DNA of 15,382 nucleotides from CAXMQS01 sp036446035 (lineage in GTDB: Bacteria > Actinomycetota > Acidimicrobiia > Spongiisociales > JAOTWH01): contig JAZFSG010000138.1 of assembly GCA_036446035.1 (NCBI GenBank), forward strand, positions 1 to 15,382, given 5' to 3'. Positions 1-6,313 of this stretch are shown here, piece by piece (the first letter of the stretch is position 1; the number at the start of each line of letters is the position of its first letter). The notes under the pieces were generated by a model. The model did no database searches and was not told where the DNA came from. It was given only the letters and a program-made list of their open reading frames with translations. Position numbers and translations under genes: made by a program.

Positions 1-34
1 TTCCTCCCCCCTTGGGGTTGGTGGGGGCGAGACT

Positions 35-51
35 GTCGCCCGGTGGGCGAC
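35..51. repeat. Small perfect hairpin upstream of the DUF302 gene
   Basis: GTCGCCC (35-41) and GGGCGAC (45-51) form a perfect 7-bp stem around a GGT loop. A very similar hairpin, TGTCGCC/GGCGACA with a CCT loop, is at 2696-2712. The rest of 1-136 is GC-rich with C and G runs (positions 4-28) and holds no gene I can support. It may be the 3' flank of a gene off the left edge or a dispersed palindromic element. Confidence 0.4.
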
Positions 52-124
52 GGCTCGACGACGGTGGGGGCTTCCCACCTGCGGAGTGCAGTCCGGCTTC
101 GGCCCTTGAGTGAGCGCTCGGACA

Positions 125-130
125 TAACCT
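125..130 (+). promoter_or_regulatory. -10 box of a probable leaderless promoter for the DUF302 gene
   Basis: TAACCT fits the actinobacterial -10 consensus TANNNT and is followed by 6 nt and then the ATG at 137. Transcription would start at or next to the start codon. No Shine-Dalgarno is present, which agrees with a leaderless mRNA. A TTGAGT lies at 106-111, but its 13-nt spacing is too short for a good -35. Five other genes here show the same arrangement. Confidence 0.5.
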
Positions 131-136
131 CGGGCT

Positions 137-532
137 ATGAACACCAAGTACGGCATCTCCAAGACCACCTCCCTGTCACCCGCCGACGACGAGGCTGCGA
201 TTCGCCAATCGCTTGGCGAGCACGGCTTCGGCATCCTTACCGAGATCGACGTCGCCGCCACCTTGAACGCCAAGCTGGGCATTGAGCGGGCTCCCTACAA
301 GATCCTCGGAGCCTGCAACCCGACCTTGGCAGCCCAAGCCCTCGACGCCGAAGAATCGATCGGGCTACTGCTGCCATGCAATGTGGTTGTCTACGAATCG
401 CAGGAGGAGACGGTGGTGGCCGCCCTGCAGCCGACGACGATGGTCGAGCTCACCGCCAACGAGGCCCTGTCCGACGTCTCTAACCAAGCGCGAGAGGCCC
501 TCGAGAAGGCTCTCGCTGCCATCCCGAGCTAG
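137..532 (+). CDS. DUF302 domain-containing protein
   Basis: A 131-residue protein that fills a complete DUF302 domain. The family hallmarks are visible: an N-terminal segment in which a short-chain regulator-like fold begins (FGILTEIDV at 31-39), a TLNAKLGI helix, then YKILGACNP around Cys60 and the core LLLPCNVVVYE at about 77-87. DUF302 proteins are small, usually soluble, of unknown biochemical function, and often sit near redox or envelope genes. No signal peptide or membrane segment is present, so it should be cytoplasmic. The ATG at 137 is chosen because it gives the normal domain length and follows a TANNNT box by 6 nt; there is no Shine-Dalgarno. Its stop lies 7 bp from the end of the convergent DUF3179 gene, with no clear terminator between them. 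Confidence 0.9.
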   Translation: MNTKYGISKTTSLSPADDEAAIRQSLGEHGFGILTEIDVAATLNAKLGIERAPYKILGACNPTLAAQALDAEESIGLLLPCNVVVYESQEETVVAALQPTTMVELTANEALSDVSNQAREALEKALAAIPS

Positions 533-539
533 CCGGTGG

Positions 540-1751
540 TTACAGCTCTTCGATGAGCTCCGTTCCCGGTCGGTATGTCGACCAGGCGAACCAGAAGGTG
601 TCGAGGTGGGCTACCCGGTCGAGCTTGGCGCCAACAAAGGGCCCGGCGATGGCCTCACCGAGGATGTTCCAGGTGCTGCCGCTCTCGTTGTCTAGGAAGC
701 CATCGGGGCTGGCCACGAACGACAACGCCTGCCCGTCGAGCATCGGGACGAAGACGCCGACTGAGCCCACATCGCGACCGGCATCGATCTCGCTTGCCTC
801 GAGAGCCGTCGATTGCCCGGCCTTCCACAAGATCACAAGGTCGGTGCCTCCAAGCGAGACGCTGGTGGCGGAGGCATCTCCTTGCGAGAGCGCATCGAGG
901 GACCACGCGGCGGCCTCTCCGTCGATCTCGACACCAACGACACGCTGCTTGGCACGAGCTCGGTCGTCGAGGGCTCCCCGGAAGAGGAACGGCTGGGTGC
1001 TGGCGTCGTCATAGCCCGCGTATGGATTGCGTCCGTAGTCGCGTCTGAATCCAGTGGTGTCGCGGTCGAGAACCTTGCCCTCGGGATGAGCTTCACGGAA
1101 GTCCTCCCATGCCAGAAGCGGAGACCCGATGGTCTCGAGCTGGTCGCCCGTCAGAACGCCGACCACGGCGCGTCCGTCGAAGTGGGTCCACAGGCTCTCC
1201 GTCTCCCGGTCATACATGACGAGAGCCGAGGCGAAGAGGCGCCCCGAAGTGCCGAACGTCGTCTCGACACCTCGCACCTCGCGAACATACGACACAGCCG
1301 AGTTGCACAGCGGGCAATAGGTGACCGATACCGGGACTCCCCCGACAGTGTCGTTGACGATCTCATGCCAGATGAGGACTTGGACCGGATAGGCCCTGGC
1401 GTCCCCGTTGATGTCTAGCTCAACAACGGGCTCACGGTCGGTGAGATAGGTGTTGGCCTCGGCGACTGTGACGAACGTTGGATCGTCGATCGGGGGTATG
1501 CCATCGGGAGGTGGACCACCCGAGATGATCTGATCAACGTCGACTAATGGCGTCGGGAGCTTGTTGGAGAACATGTCATCGAGAGCAGATGGTCCGAATG
1601 GGAGCACTGCCCCGTTGGCGGCGTCAGTTGGTCCGCCGACAGACGTATTGGCTGGCTCTACCGAATCCACTGGTGCCTCTCCGCTAACCGCGGCGGCGCA
1701 GGCGCTGGCCACGAGCGCCAACGCGACAACCAAGCCGCCCAGTCGAGTCAT
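540..1751 (-). CDS. DUF3179 domain-containing lipoprotein
   Basis: A 403-residue predicted lipoprotein. The first 18 residues form a signal peptide with lipobox VASAC (Cys18), followed by a low-complexity linker rich in A, S, G and P to about residue 60. The rest matches DUF3179: a WHEIVNDTVGG segment, then the conserved TYCPLCNSA with a CxxC pair, GTSGRLF, and near the C-terminus DTFWFAWSTYRP. The family is extracytoplasmic and of unknown function; the CxxC suggests a redox or metal role, but that is inference. The reading frame stays open for 80 more codons upstream, but that part does not look like protein, and the lipoprotein signal fixes the ATG at 1751. I see neither a Shine-Dalgarno nor a TANNNT box at the usual distance. 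It is convergent with the DUF302 gene, 7 bp apart. Confidence 0.92.
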   Translation of the reverse strand: MTRLGGLVVALALVASACAAAVSGEAPVDSVEPANTSVGGPTDAANGAVLPFGPSALDDMFSNKLPTPLVDVDQIISGGPPPDGIPPIDDPTFVTVAEANTYLTDREPVVELDINGDARAYPVQVLIWHEIVNDTVGGVPVSVTYCPLCNSAVSYVREVRGVETTFGTSGRLFASALVMYDRETESLWTHFDGRAVVGVLTGDQLETIGSPLLAWEDFREAHPEGKVLDRDTTGFRRDYGRNPYAGYDDASTQPFLFRGALDDRARAKQRVVGVEIDGEAAAWSLDALSQGDASATSVSLGGTDLVILWKAGQSTALEASEIDAGRDVGSVGVFVPMLDGQALSFVASPDGFLDNESGSTWNILGEAIAGPFVGAKLDRVAHLDTFWFAWSTYRPGTELIEEL

Positions 1752-1839
1752 GCTGTTAGAACGCCGTTCCCAGGGGCCCTGTTCCCAATGTCGGCACGAC
1801 GACATTGGAATCACCTGCTCAACTGGGCGTTGTGGTGAC

Positions 1840-2013
1840 GTGGACATCCTGCTGCCTCGAACGGACGGTGGCGTTCTGGCCCAGTTGATCGCACTCGTCG
1901 CGATGAGCGGACTCGCCATCTTTGCGCTCCGCCGACGACCGCCAGAGCGCCTGGTGGCTATCGGCCTGTCGCTAGTTGCCTTCGGACTCATCGGCGTGAG
2001 GGCGCTGCACTAG
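1840..2013 (+). CDS. Possible small two-helix membrane protein
   Basis: The frame reads as a 57-residue helical hairpin from the GTG at 1840. A hydrophobic segment (GVLAQLIALVAMSGLAIFAL) is followed by a positively charged RRRPPER turn and a second hydrophobic segment (LVAIGLSLVAFGLIGV). The charged loop would face the cytoplasm. This looks more like real coding than a shadow because it lies outside the DUF3179 gene and has sensible topology. An ATG at 1750 in the same frame would add 30 Cys-rich residues (CSQC, CSTGRC) and overlap the divergent DUF3179 start by 2 nt. I recognise no family and see no clear ribosome site. Its stop lies inside the proposed -10 box of the next gene. Confidence 0.45.
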   Translation: MDILLPRTDGGVLAQLIALVAMSGLAIFALRRRPPERLVAIGLSLVAFGLIGVRALH

Positions 2014-2016
2014 TTT
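2011..2016 (+). promoter_or_regulatory. -10 box of a probable leaderless promoter for the DUF1684 gene
   Basis: TAGTTT fits TANNNT and lies 7 nt before the ATG at 2024. No Shine-Dalgarno is visible in the intervening bases. The first three bases are also the stop codon of the preceding small frame, so the promoter is embedded in the end of that gene. Confidence 0.45.
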
Positions 2017-2023
2017 CCCCACG

Positions 2024-2656
2024 ATGACCGATCCACACGACACCCTGGAGCTATGGGACTACCGCAGACGCGTCGCCGAGCTCTACAGAGCTGCTCGGTC
2101 GTCTGATCCCAACCAGGCCACGTGGCAAAGGTGGCGGGTGGAGCGTGATCGGCTGTTCGGCCACCACCCCCGGAGCGCTCTCGATGCTGCGCAACGAGTT
2201 GGATTCAAGGGACTCGAGTACTTCCCGTACGATCCGGCGTGGCGTTTCGAGGCTGAAATCGAGGCGGTGCCAGCCGACTCTGCGGATCTCGGCCACAGCG
2301 CAGCCGGTTCCACACCTTCCACGCGGTTCGGCGTTGCCAGATTCCCCATCGGCGACCGCGTGGTGCGCCTCCCGCTCTACTGGCTGAACGACTACGGAGG
2401 CGGGGTCTTCCTGCCGTTCACCGACGACACCAATGGCACTGCGACCTACGGCGGCGGCCGCTACCTGCTCGACACCGCCAAGGGAGCCGACCTCGGGCAC
2501 GTCGGGACGAATGTGGTCCTCGACTTCAACTACGCCTATCACCCCTCGTGCGCCCACAATCCGATGTGGTCATGCCCGCTGGCGCCGCTCGCTAATCGCC
2601 TCGACTTGCCGGTACGCGCCGGTGAGCGGCTGATGGAGTACGCCGCTACCCACTAG
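2024..2656 (+). CDS. DUF1684 domain-containing protein
   Basis: A 210-residue soluble protein covering a full DUF1684 domain. It starts with a helical segment (WDYRRRVAELYR and WQRWRVERDRLFGHHPRSAL, about 11-53) in which the family RDxLFxxHPxS motif is clear. A YFPYDPAWRF strand region follows (66-74), then a beta-rich part with FTDDTNGTATYGGGRYLLD (132-150). It ends with the diagnostic LDFNYAYHPSCAHNPMWSCPL stretch (166-185), containing Cys176 and Cys184. The family is widespread in actinobacteria and its function is unknown; conserved His, Asn and Cys residues suggest a binding or catalytic site, but none is proven. It has no signal peptide. Translation probably begins on a leaderless mRNA at 2024. 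Confidence 0.92.
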   Translation: MTDPHDTLELWDYRRRVAELYRAARSSDPNQATWQRWRVERDRLFGHHPRSALDAAQRVGFKGLEYFPYDPAWRFEAEIEAVPADSADLGHSAAGSTPSTRFGVARFPIGDRVVRLPLYWLNDYGGGVFLPFTDDTNGTATYGGGRYLLDTAKGADLGHVGTNVVLDFNYAYHPSCAHNPMWSCPLAPLANRLDLPVRAGERLMEYAATH

Positions 2657-2695
2657 GCACGGGTGATGGCGCGTGGTTCGACCCCCTCGCTCGGT

Positions 2696-2777
2696 TGTCG
2701 CCCCTGGCGACAGTCGACTCCTTTCGAGTCCCACTTGGACTCGACGAGCATCTCCGCCGAGTCGTCCGTCGGACGAC
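2696..2777. repeat. Cluster of three small perfect hairpins
   Basis: Three perfect inverted repeats follow each other between convergent genes. TGTCGCC/GGCGACA is at 2696-2702 and 2706-2712, CGAGTCC/GGACTCG at 2725-2731 and 2737-2743, and GTCGTCC/GGACGAC at 2761-2767 and 2771-2777. Each has a 7-bp stem and a 3-5 nt loop. Together with the palindrome at 2807 and the terminator at 2833, nearly the whole 2696-2865 stretch can fold. No protein-coding signal was seen in it. Confidence 0.6.
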
Positions 2778-2806
2778 GCTGCCTGCTACCTCGCTGCGCT
2801 CGGCCA

Positions 2807-2823
2807 CCTCCCCCTGGAGGGGA
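2807..2823. repeat. Dispersed palindromic repeat, copy 1
   Basis: The 17-mer cctccccctggagggga occurs here and again at 10322-10338 in the same orientation. The identity extends 5 bases to the left with one mismatch. Here the palindrome is longer: CCTCCCC (2807-2813) pairs with GGGGAGG (2819-2825). It lies in a gene-free stretch beside a terminator, as expected of an intergenic REP-like element. Confidence 0.65.
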
Positions 2824-2832
2824 GGACTACGC

Positions 2833-2865
2833 GAAAGAGACGGGGCAGCACGCCCCGTCTCTTTC
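2833..2865. terminator. Strong bidirectional intrinsic terminator
   Basis: A perfect 14-bp stem (GAAAGAGACGGGGC at 2833-2846 and its complement at 2852-2865) closes on the 5-nt loop AGCAC. The AAAG/CTTT ends give a short T tract on either strand. It lies between the convergent DUF1684 and aquaporin genes, 18 bp past the aquaporin stop, so it can end transcription from both sides. Confidence 0.85.
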
Positions 2866-2883
2866 ATTCACGTGCCAGTTGCT

Positions 2884-3585
2884 CTATGAGGTGATTGAGT
2901 CACCAACTCTCTTCATGTCGTCACCGAACTTGGTATCTCCAGTGACGATGACCTTGTAGACCACCCAACCAACGATGGCGCCTACGAGAGGGGCCACCAG
3001 GTAGATCCACAGATCTCCATTGTCACCGCCGTCGCCCAGCAGGGCTGGAGCGAGTGAGCGGGCCGGGTTGACCGATGCCCCGGTAAGGGGTACGCCGATG
3101 AAGTGGATCGCAGCAAGGCCGAGCGAGATCGCCATAAAGGCCTGCTTGGCGAAGCCACCCTTGGTCACTGCCAGGATCAGAATCACGAATACGGCGGTGA
3201 AGAGCACCTCGCCGAAGAAAGCCTGACCCGTGCCAACGCCGGGCACGGTGGCTGTTAGTGCCACCGACGTACGGCCAACCAGGATGGCGATGAACCACGA
3301 ACCGACGATGCCGCCTGCGAACTGGGAGACCCAGTAGCCGGTGGCGTCGGTAAGGCTGATCCTTCCATCGAGGAAGGCGCCCAGCGTTACCGCCGGGTTG
3401 AAGTGTCCTCCGGACACCTCGCCAACGGAATACAGGGCGACCATTAGCGCCAGGCCGAAGCCCAGGGGGACGGCTGCCATCAACGGGGTCCCCGTCGACA
3501 GTGCGGCCAAAATGCTTCCTGTGCCGATTCCAACAAGCACAAGGGTGCCAAAGAACTCGGCCAGGTATTTCTGCCAGACCTGCAT
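2884..3585 (-). CDS. Aquaporin (MIP family channel)
   Basis: A 233-residue, probably six-helix channel of the inner membrane that moves water or small neutral solutes. Both pore motifs are intact: HFNPAVT with Asn63 and SVNPARS with Asn173. By alignment to E. coli AqpZ from memory, the selectivity-filter positions are Phe43, His161, Ala170 and Arg176. Phe, His and Arg match water-specific AqpZ, while Ala replaces its Thr, so water is the likely main substrate. The start at 3585 is chosen over the longer open frame because AGGAGG lies about 8 nt upstream and the protein then begins MQVWQKYLAEFFGT, as in the family. The gene diverges from the oxidoreductase at 3717 and ends at a strong terminator. 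A CATAAT at 3620-3625 (minus strand) could be its -10. Confidence 0.95.
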   Translation of the reverse strand: MQVWQKYLAEFFGTLVLVGIGTGSILAALSTGTPLMAAVPLGFGLALMVALYSVGEVSGGHFNPAVTLGAFLDGRISLTDATGYWVSQFAGGIVGSWFIAILVGRTSVALTATVPGVGTGQAFFGEVLFTAVFVILILAVTKGGFAKQAFMAISLGLAAIHFIGVPLTGASVNPARSLAPALLGDGGDNGDLWIYLVAPLVGAIVGWVVYKVIVTGDTKFGDDMKRVGDSITS

Positions 3586-3686
3586 AGAGATTTCCTCCTC
3601 GCGTTCCGGTCTACGAACGATTATGACTCGCAAACGCCAATTAAGGTTGCATTTCGCGACCCCAAGGCAAAGGGCGCAGTGATTCC

Positions 3687-3692
3687 TAGGCT
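3687..3692 (+). promoter_or_regulatory. Candidate -10 box for the LLM oxidoreductase gene
   Basis: TAGGCT fits TANNNT and is the same hexamer seen before the gene at 11745. Transcription starting about 7 nt downstream would give a leader of roughly 18 nt carrying the AGGAG at 3706-3710. No good -35 was found. Confidence 0.3.
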
Positions 3693-3705
3693 TCTCATCC
3701 CTGAT

Positions 3706-3719
3706 AGGAGAACCCCCTG
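3706..3719 (+). promoter_or_regulatory. Shine-Dalgarno and CTG start codon of the LLM oxidoreductase
   Basis: AGGAG at 3706-3710 is followed by 6 nt and then CTG at 3717. In this frame TGA (3702) and TAG (3705) close the reading frame just upstream, so no ATG, GTG or TTG can supply the conserved N-terminus. The first in-frame ATG is at 3813, inside conserved sequence. CTG is therefore the best-supported start. Confidence 0.75.
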
Positions 3720-4700
3720 AACCGTTTTGCATACTTCTGCGGCCACGAGCAATTCCACCCGGAGACGCTTGTCGAACACGCGGTATTCGCCGAGGAAGCG
3801 GGATTCGACGCCATCATGGTGTCTGAGCACTTCCATCCCTGGGTCGACGATCTGGGAACATCGGGGTTCGCCTACGCCACCATCGCCGCCATGGCGCAGG
3901 CCACATCACGGGTTGAGCTGATTACCGGTGTCACCACTCCCCTCTTCCGATTCCACCCTGCCGTCGTCGCCCAAGCCGCCGCCACCCTCGACAGGCTGTC
4001 TGGCGGCCGTTTCGAACTAGGCGTGGGAACAGGGGAGAACCTCAACGAGGGACCGCTCGGCTACGAGTTCCCCAAGTACGCCGAGCGGGCGTCGCGGATG
4101 CGAGAAGCACTCGAAATCATGCGCAGACTTCTCGACGGCGAGAAGCTCACCTTCGAAGGCACCCACTACGTGACCGACCGCGCTCGCCTGTACAGCCCTC
4201 CGCTGCACCGGGTTCCGATCTACCTGGCAGCCGGCGGACCCAAGTCGTCTGCTCTGGCTGCCGAATTGGCAGACGGCGTCATCACCTCGGTCAAGGTCCC
4301 GGCAGAGACAGTCGAGAAGGTCATCGCACCTGCTGGAGAGGCGGCCGCCAAAGCCGGGAAGGACGCCCCGGACATCATCGCCACCAGGTGGTCGATCCTG
4401 GCGGACAACGACGATGACGCCTGGACGGCTCTCGGAGCTTGGCGAGGTCTGCGAGCGCCCGGGCGCCTCGAGGCTGTCGACCCCATGGACCTTCGAATCC
4501 GAGCCGACGAGATGGACAGGTCCGAGATCCTCGAGCGGTACAGCCTGGTCAAGGGACCGGACGAGATTGTCGAGACCTACACGCCTCTCATCTCCGATGT
4601 CGACGCCCACACCGTGGTGATCCAGATGACGGGCCTCGACCAACCGAATCTCATCTCGATGCTGGGGTCGGAGGTCCTGCCGAGGCTGCGCGCTCTCTAG
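3717..4700 (+). CDS. F420-dependent LLM-class oxidoreductase (G6PD-like family)
   Basis: A 327-residue TIM-barrel flavin/F420 oxidoreductase of the luciferase-like family, closest to the group related to F420-dependent glucose-6-phosphate dehydrogenase. The N-terminus reads NRFAYFCGHEQFHPETLVEHA and then AEEAGFDAIMVSEHFHPW. His38, Trp42 and Glu107 (in GVGTGENLNE) align with catalytic His40, Trp44 and Glu109 of mycobacterial FGD1 (from memory). IYLAAGGPKS marks the usual phosphate/cofactor loop. The sugar-phosphate substrate is not certain; many relatives act on other compounds. Starting at the in-frame ATG at 3813 would remove the first 32 residues with strand 1 and helix 1, so the CTG at 3717 with its Shine-Dalgarno is preferred. 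The stop codon interlocks with that of the convergent lipoprotein gene. Confidence 0.9.
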   Translation: MNRFAYFCGHEQFHPETLVEHAVFAEEAGFDAIMVSEHFHPWVDDLGTSGFAYATIAAMAQATSRVELITGVTTPLFRFHPAVVAQAAATLDRLSGGRFELGVGTGENLNEGPLGYEFPKYAERASRMREALEIMRRLLDGEKLTFEGTHYVTDRARLYSPPLHRVPIYLAAGGPKSSALAAELADGVITSVKVPAETVEKVIAPAGEAAAKAGKDAPDIIATRWSILADNDDDAWTALGAWRGLRAPGRLEAVDPMDLRIRADEMDRSEILERYSLVKGPDEIVETYTPLISDVDAHTVVIQMTGLDQPNLISMLGSEVLPRLRAL

Positions 4701-5317
4701 TCCTCGAGAAGGGCGATGAGCTCGGCCACATCGCCACGGAACTCGGGCGGAAGGGAGCCGGTTGGATCCTCCAGTCCAGCTCGCAGCGATGCCGCCAGCC
4801 CGCTCCGGCGGGCCACGACCCCGGGAGCATCGATCCCCACGTCTTCGATCATCGACCGCAGCGGCCTAACCAGCCCAGTGCCGACCGTTGCGACCATGTC
4901 GATGCGCCACGGCCCGCCCCCCTCGAGGATGATCACGATCGCAGCCCTCTCGGAGCCGAGTACCTCGACGTAGGCGAAGTCGGAGCCTTCGATCTCGGCT
5001 GTCGCCACGGGCCCTACCTCCAGACCGTCGATGCTGGCGCCAAGGATGGACTCTGTGCTGTCGGCGAAGGCTCCCCAGTAATCGGCCTCTGCCTGCGAAC
5101 TCAGACCCTGACCAAGGATCCCGGCTGCCTCGGAGCGTCTTTCGATCGCCGCCAGGACGTCAACTTGGCCTGGCACCACGTAGTCAGCGGCACCCTCGCC
5201 CATGGCGAGAGCATCGAGCCATCCCGTAACAACCTCCTGGGGCGTGGCCTGCGGCTGCTCGTCCGTCGAACAGCCAACGCCTGCGAGAAGCACAACCGCG
5301 GCCGCCGCCAGCCTCAC
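4697..5317 (-). CDS. Putative lipoprotein of unknown function
   Basis: A 206-residue protein with a clear lipoprotein signal: VRLAAAAVVLLAGVGC, lipobox LAGVGC with Cys16, followed by STDEQPQ. The mature part is acidic with an alpha+beta pattern. A helical start (TPQEVVTGWLDALAMGEGAADY) resembles small NTF2-like or lipoprotein LpqH-size domains, and VATAEIEGSDFAYVEV and GGPWRIDMVATVG look like beta hairpins. This is only a fold impression; no family is recognised. The start is GTG at 5317, the only conventional start giving the whole signal peptide. No Shine-Dalgarno is obvious. Its TAG stop (4699-4697) shares the palindrome CTAG with the TAG stop of the convergent oxidoreductase gene, leaving no room for a terminator between them. 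Confidence 0.75.
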   Translation of the reverse strand: MRLAAAAVVLLAGVGCSTDEQPQATPQEVVTGWLDALAMGEGAADYVVPGQVDVLAAIERRSEAAGILGQGLSSQAEADYWGAFADSTESILGASIDGLEVGPVATAEIEGSDFAYVEVLGSERAAIVIILEGGGPWRIDMVATVGTGLVRPLRSMIEDVGIDAPGVVARRSGLAASLRAGLEDPTGSLPPEFRGDVAELIALLED

Positions 5318-5417
5318 GCGATCAACGCCCGTGCTTTCAGCGAGTCCTCCGCCGATCGGCGGGAAGTTGCTGGGCTGATGGCCACCTCCATGGCGGCGAA
5401 GGCTACATGGCGGCTCA

Positions 5418-5423
5418 TATCAT
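5418..5423 (+). promoter_or_regulatory. -10 box of a probable leaderless promoter for the first TauE/SafE half gene
   Basis: TATCAT fits TANNNT and lies 8 nt before the ATG at 5432. No Shine-Dalgarno is visible at that start. The box supports 5432 over the in-frame ATGs at 5378 and 5390. Confidence 0.4.
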
Positions 5424-5431
5424 CGCTCACG

Positions 5432-5788
5432 ATGGAATCCCCAACACGATCGGTGGCGCTCGGCCTCGCCGCCGGCTTCGTAGGTGGATTGCTGGGCATC
5501 GGCGGTGGCATCATCTACGTCCCCGGCCTGGTGCTGTGGTTGGGTCTTGACCAGCGACGGGCGCACGCCAGCTCGGTGGCAGTGATCGTTGTCAGTGCCA
5601 CCGCTGCCGCCATTTCATTCGGGTCGGACGGTCACGTCGACACCTCAGCTGCGCTGTTCCTCTTCGCGGGAGCGGCCATCGGGGCGCCTGTCGGGGCCCG
5701 CCTGCTGGGCAAACTGTCACAGCGCACTCTGGTAACTGCCTTTTCGGTAGTGCTGGTCATTGGTGCGATTCGGATGTCGATCCCATGA
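5432..5788 (+). CDS. TauE/SafE-family half protein, first partner
   Basis: A 118-residue hydrophobic protein equal to one repeat of a TauE/SafE transporter, whose usual members are about 250 residues with two such repeats. The family signature is near the N-terminus: LAAGFVGGLLGIGGGIIYVPGL. It is followed by an HASSVAVIVVSATAAAISF helix, a short GHVD turn and two further hydrophobic segments (GAAIGAPVGARLLGKLSQRT and VVLVIGAIRM). TauE/SafE proteins export or import sulfur-containing organic anions or sulfite; the substrate cannot be told here. The stop TGA overlaps the ATG of the next half gene by ATGA, implying translational coupling and a heterodimer. ATGs at 5378 and 5390 would add up to 18 non-hydrophobic residues. 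Confidence 0.85.
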   Translation: MESPTRSVALGLAAGFVGGLLGIGGGIIYVPGLVLWLGLDQRRAHASSVAVIVVSATAAAISFGSDGHVDTSAALFLFAGAAIGAPVGARLLGKLSQRTLVTAFSVVLVIGAIRMSIP

Positions 5789-6150
5789 CAGAACTCGGGC
5801 TCTTCATCCTTGGTCTCATCGCTGGAACCATCGCCGTTGTCGTTGGCGTCGGTGGCGGCGTCATGTACGTCCCCGCTCTGGTCACGTTCTTCGGATTCGC
5901 CCAGAAGGACGCAGCTGGCACCTCTCTTGCTGTCATCGCGCCTGCGGCCGTCATAGCCACTATTGCCAACAGCAGGGCGGGCAGGGTGGCGTGGCGGGTC
6001 GTGATAGGTGTCGGCATTGGCGCAGTCCTCGGCGCCATCGGAGGCTCCCAGCTAGCGCAGCGCCTCGACGACACGGTTCTGCGCCGCATGTTCGCAGTAC
6101 TTCTCATCATCACCGCGGCTCGCATGTTGCTGCGCCTACGGTCGCCCTAG
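5785..6150 (+). CDS. TauE/SafE-family half protein, second partner
   Basis: A 121-residue hydrophobic protein homologous to its upstream neighbour and equal to the other half of a TauE/SafE transporter. GLIAGTIAVVVGVGGGVMYVPAL repeats the glycine-rich signature of the first half. It is followed by GTSLAVIAPAAVIATIANSRAG, in the place of HASSVAVIVVSATAAAISF, and by GVGIGAVLGAIGGSQLAQRLDDTVLRRMFAVLLIITAARML. The ATG at 5785 lies within the stop codon of the first half. Together the two chains add up to 239 residues, about one normal transporter. Its last 41 nt overlap the convergent small gene on the minus strand. Confidence 0.87.
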   Translation: MTELGLFILGLIAGTIAVVVGVGGGVMYVPALVTFFGFAQKDAAGTSLAVIAPAAVIATIANSRAGRVAWRVVIGVGIGAVLGAIGGSQLAQRLDDTVLRRMFAVLLIITAARMLLRLRSP

Positions 6151-6313
6151 CTTCGTCCAGGTCGACGCCGCGGTGGCGTACTTCGAGGAGGTAGCGGTCG
6201 ACCACCGTTGCCTGCTCGCCCATCGTCTCGTGGAGCGCTCGAAAGGCTTGTACGGGATCGCCTGGTGCGCCCGGGTCGAGGCTTGCTGCCCGCAACTTGT
6301 CGTCGAGGCTCAT
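6110..6313 (-). CDS. Small conserved-looking hypothetical protein, last gene of the nif3 operon
   Basis: A 67-residue acidic, soluble, mostly helical protein: MSLDDKLRAASLDPGAPGDP, then VQAFRALHETMGEQATVVDRYLLEVRHRG and a variable tail. I recognise no family. It is called real because its ATG directly abuts the TAG of the gene before it (TAGATG), its composition is protein-like, and the operon upstream is built of similar tight junctions. The last 41 nt overlap the end of the second TauE half gene on the opposite strand. Other possibilities are a chance frame or a strain-specific tail. Confidence 0.6.
   Translation of the reverse strand: MSLDDKLRAASLDPGAPGDPVQAFRALHETMGEQATVVDRYLLEVRHRGVDLDEARATVGAATCEPR

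Noticed and set aside
1752..1991. 80-codon upstream extension of the DUF3179 frame
   Set aside because: The added residues are Arg/Ser/Pro-rich and would bury a perfect lipoprotein signal peptide; the ATG at 1751 is much better.
35..2777. CRISPR or tandem-repeat interpretation of the hairpins at 35 and 2696-2777
   Set aside because: The hairpins differ from each other in sequence and have no regular spacers or common direct repeat.
2640..2883. Several 60-100-residue frames in the intergenic stretch
   Set aside because: They run through stacked inverted repeats and a terminator and have no protein-like composition or ribosome site.
4439..5431. N-terminal 331 residues of the long plus-strand frame that ends in the first TauE half protein
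   Set aside because: The frame runs antisense to a convincing lipoprotein and through the end of the oxidoreductase gene; only the part from 5432 is hydrophobic and family-like.
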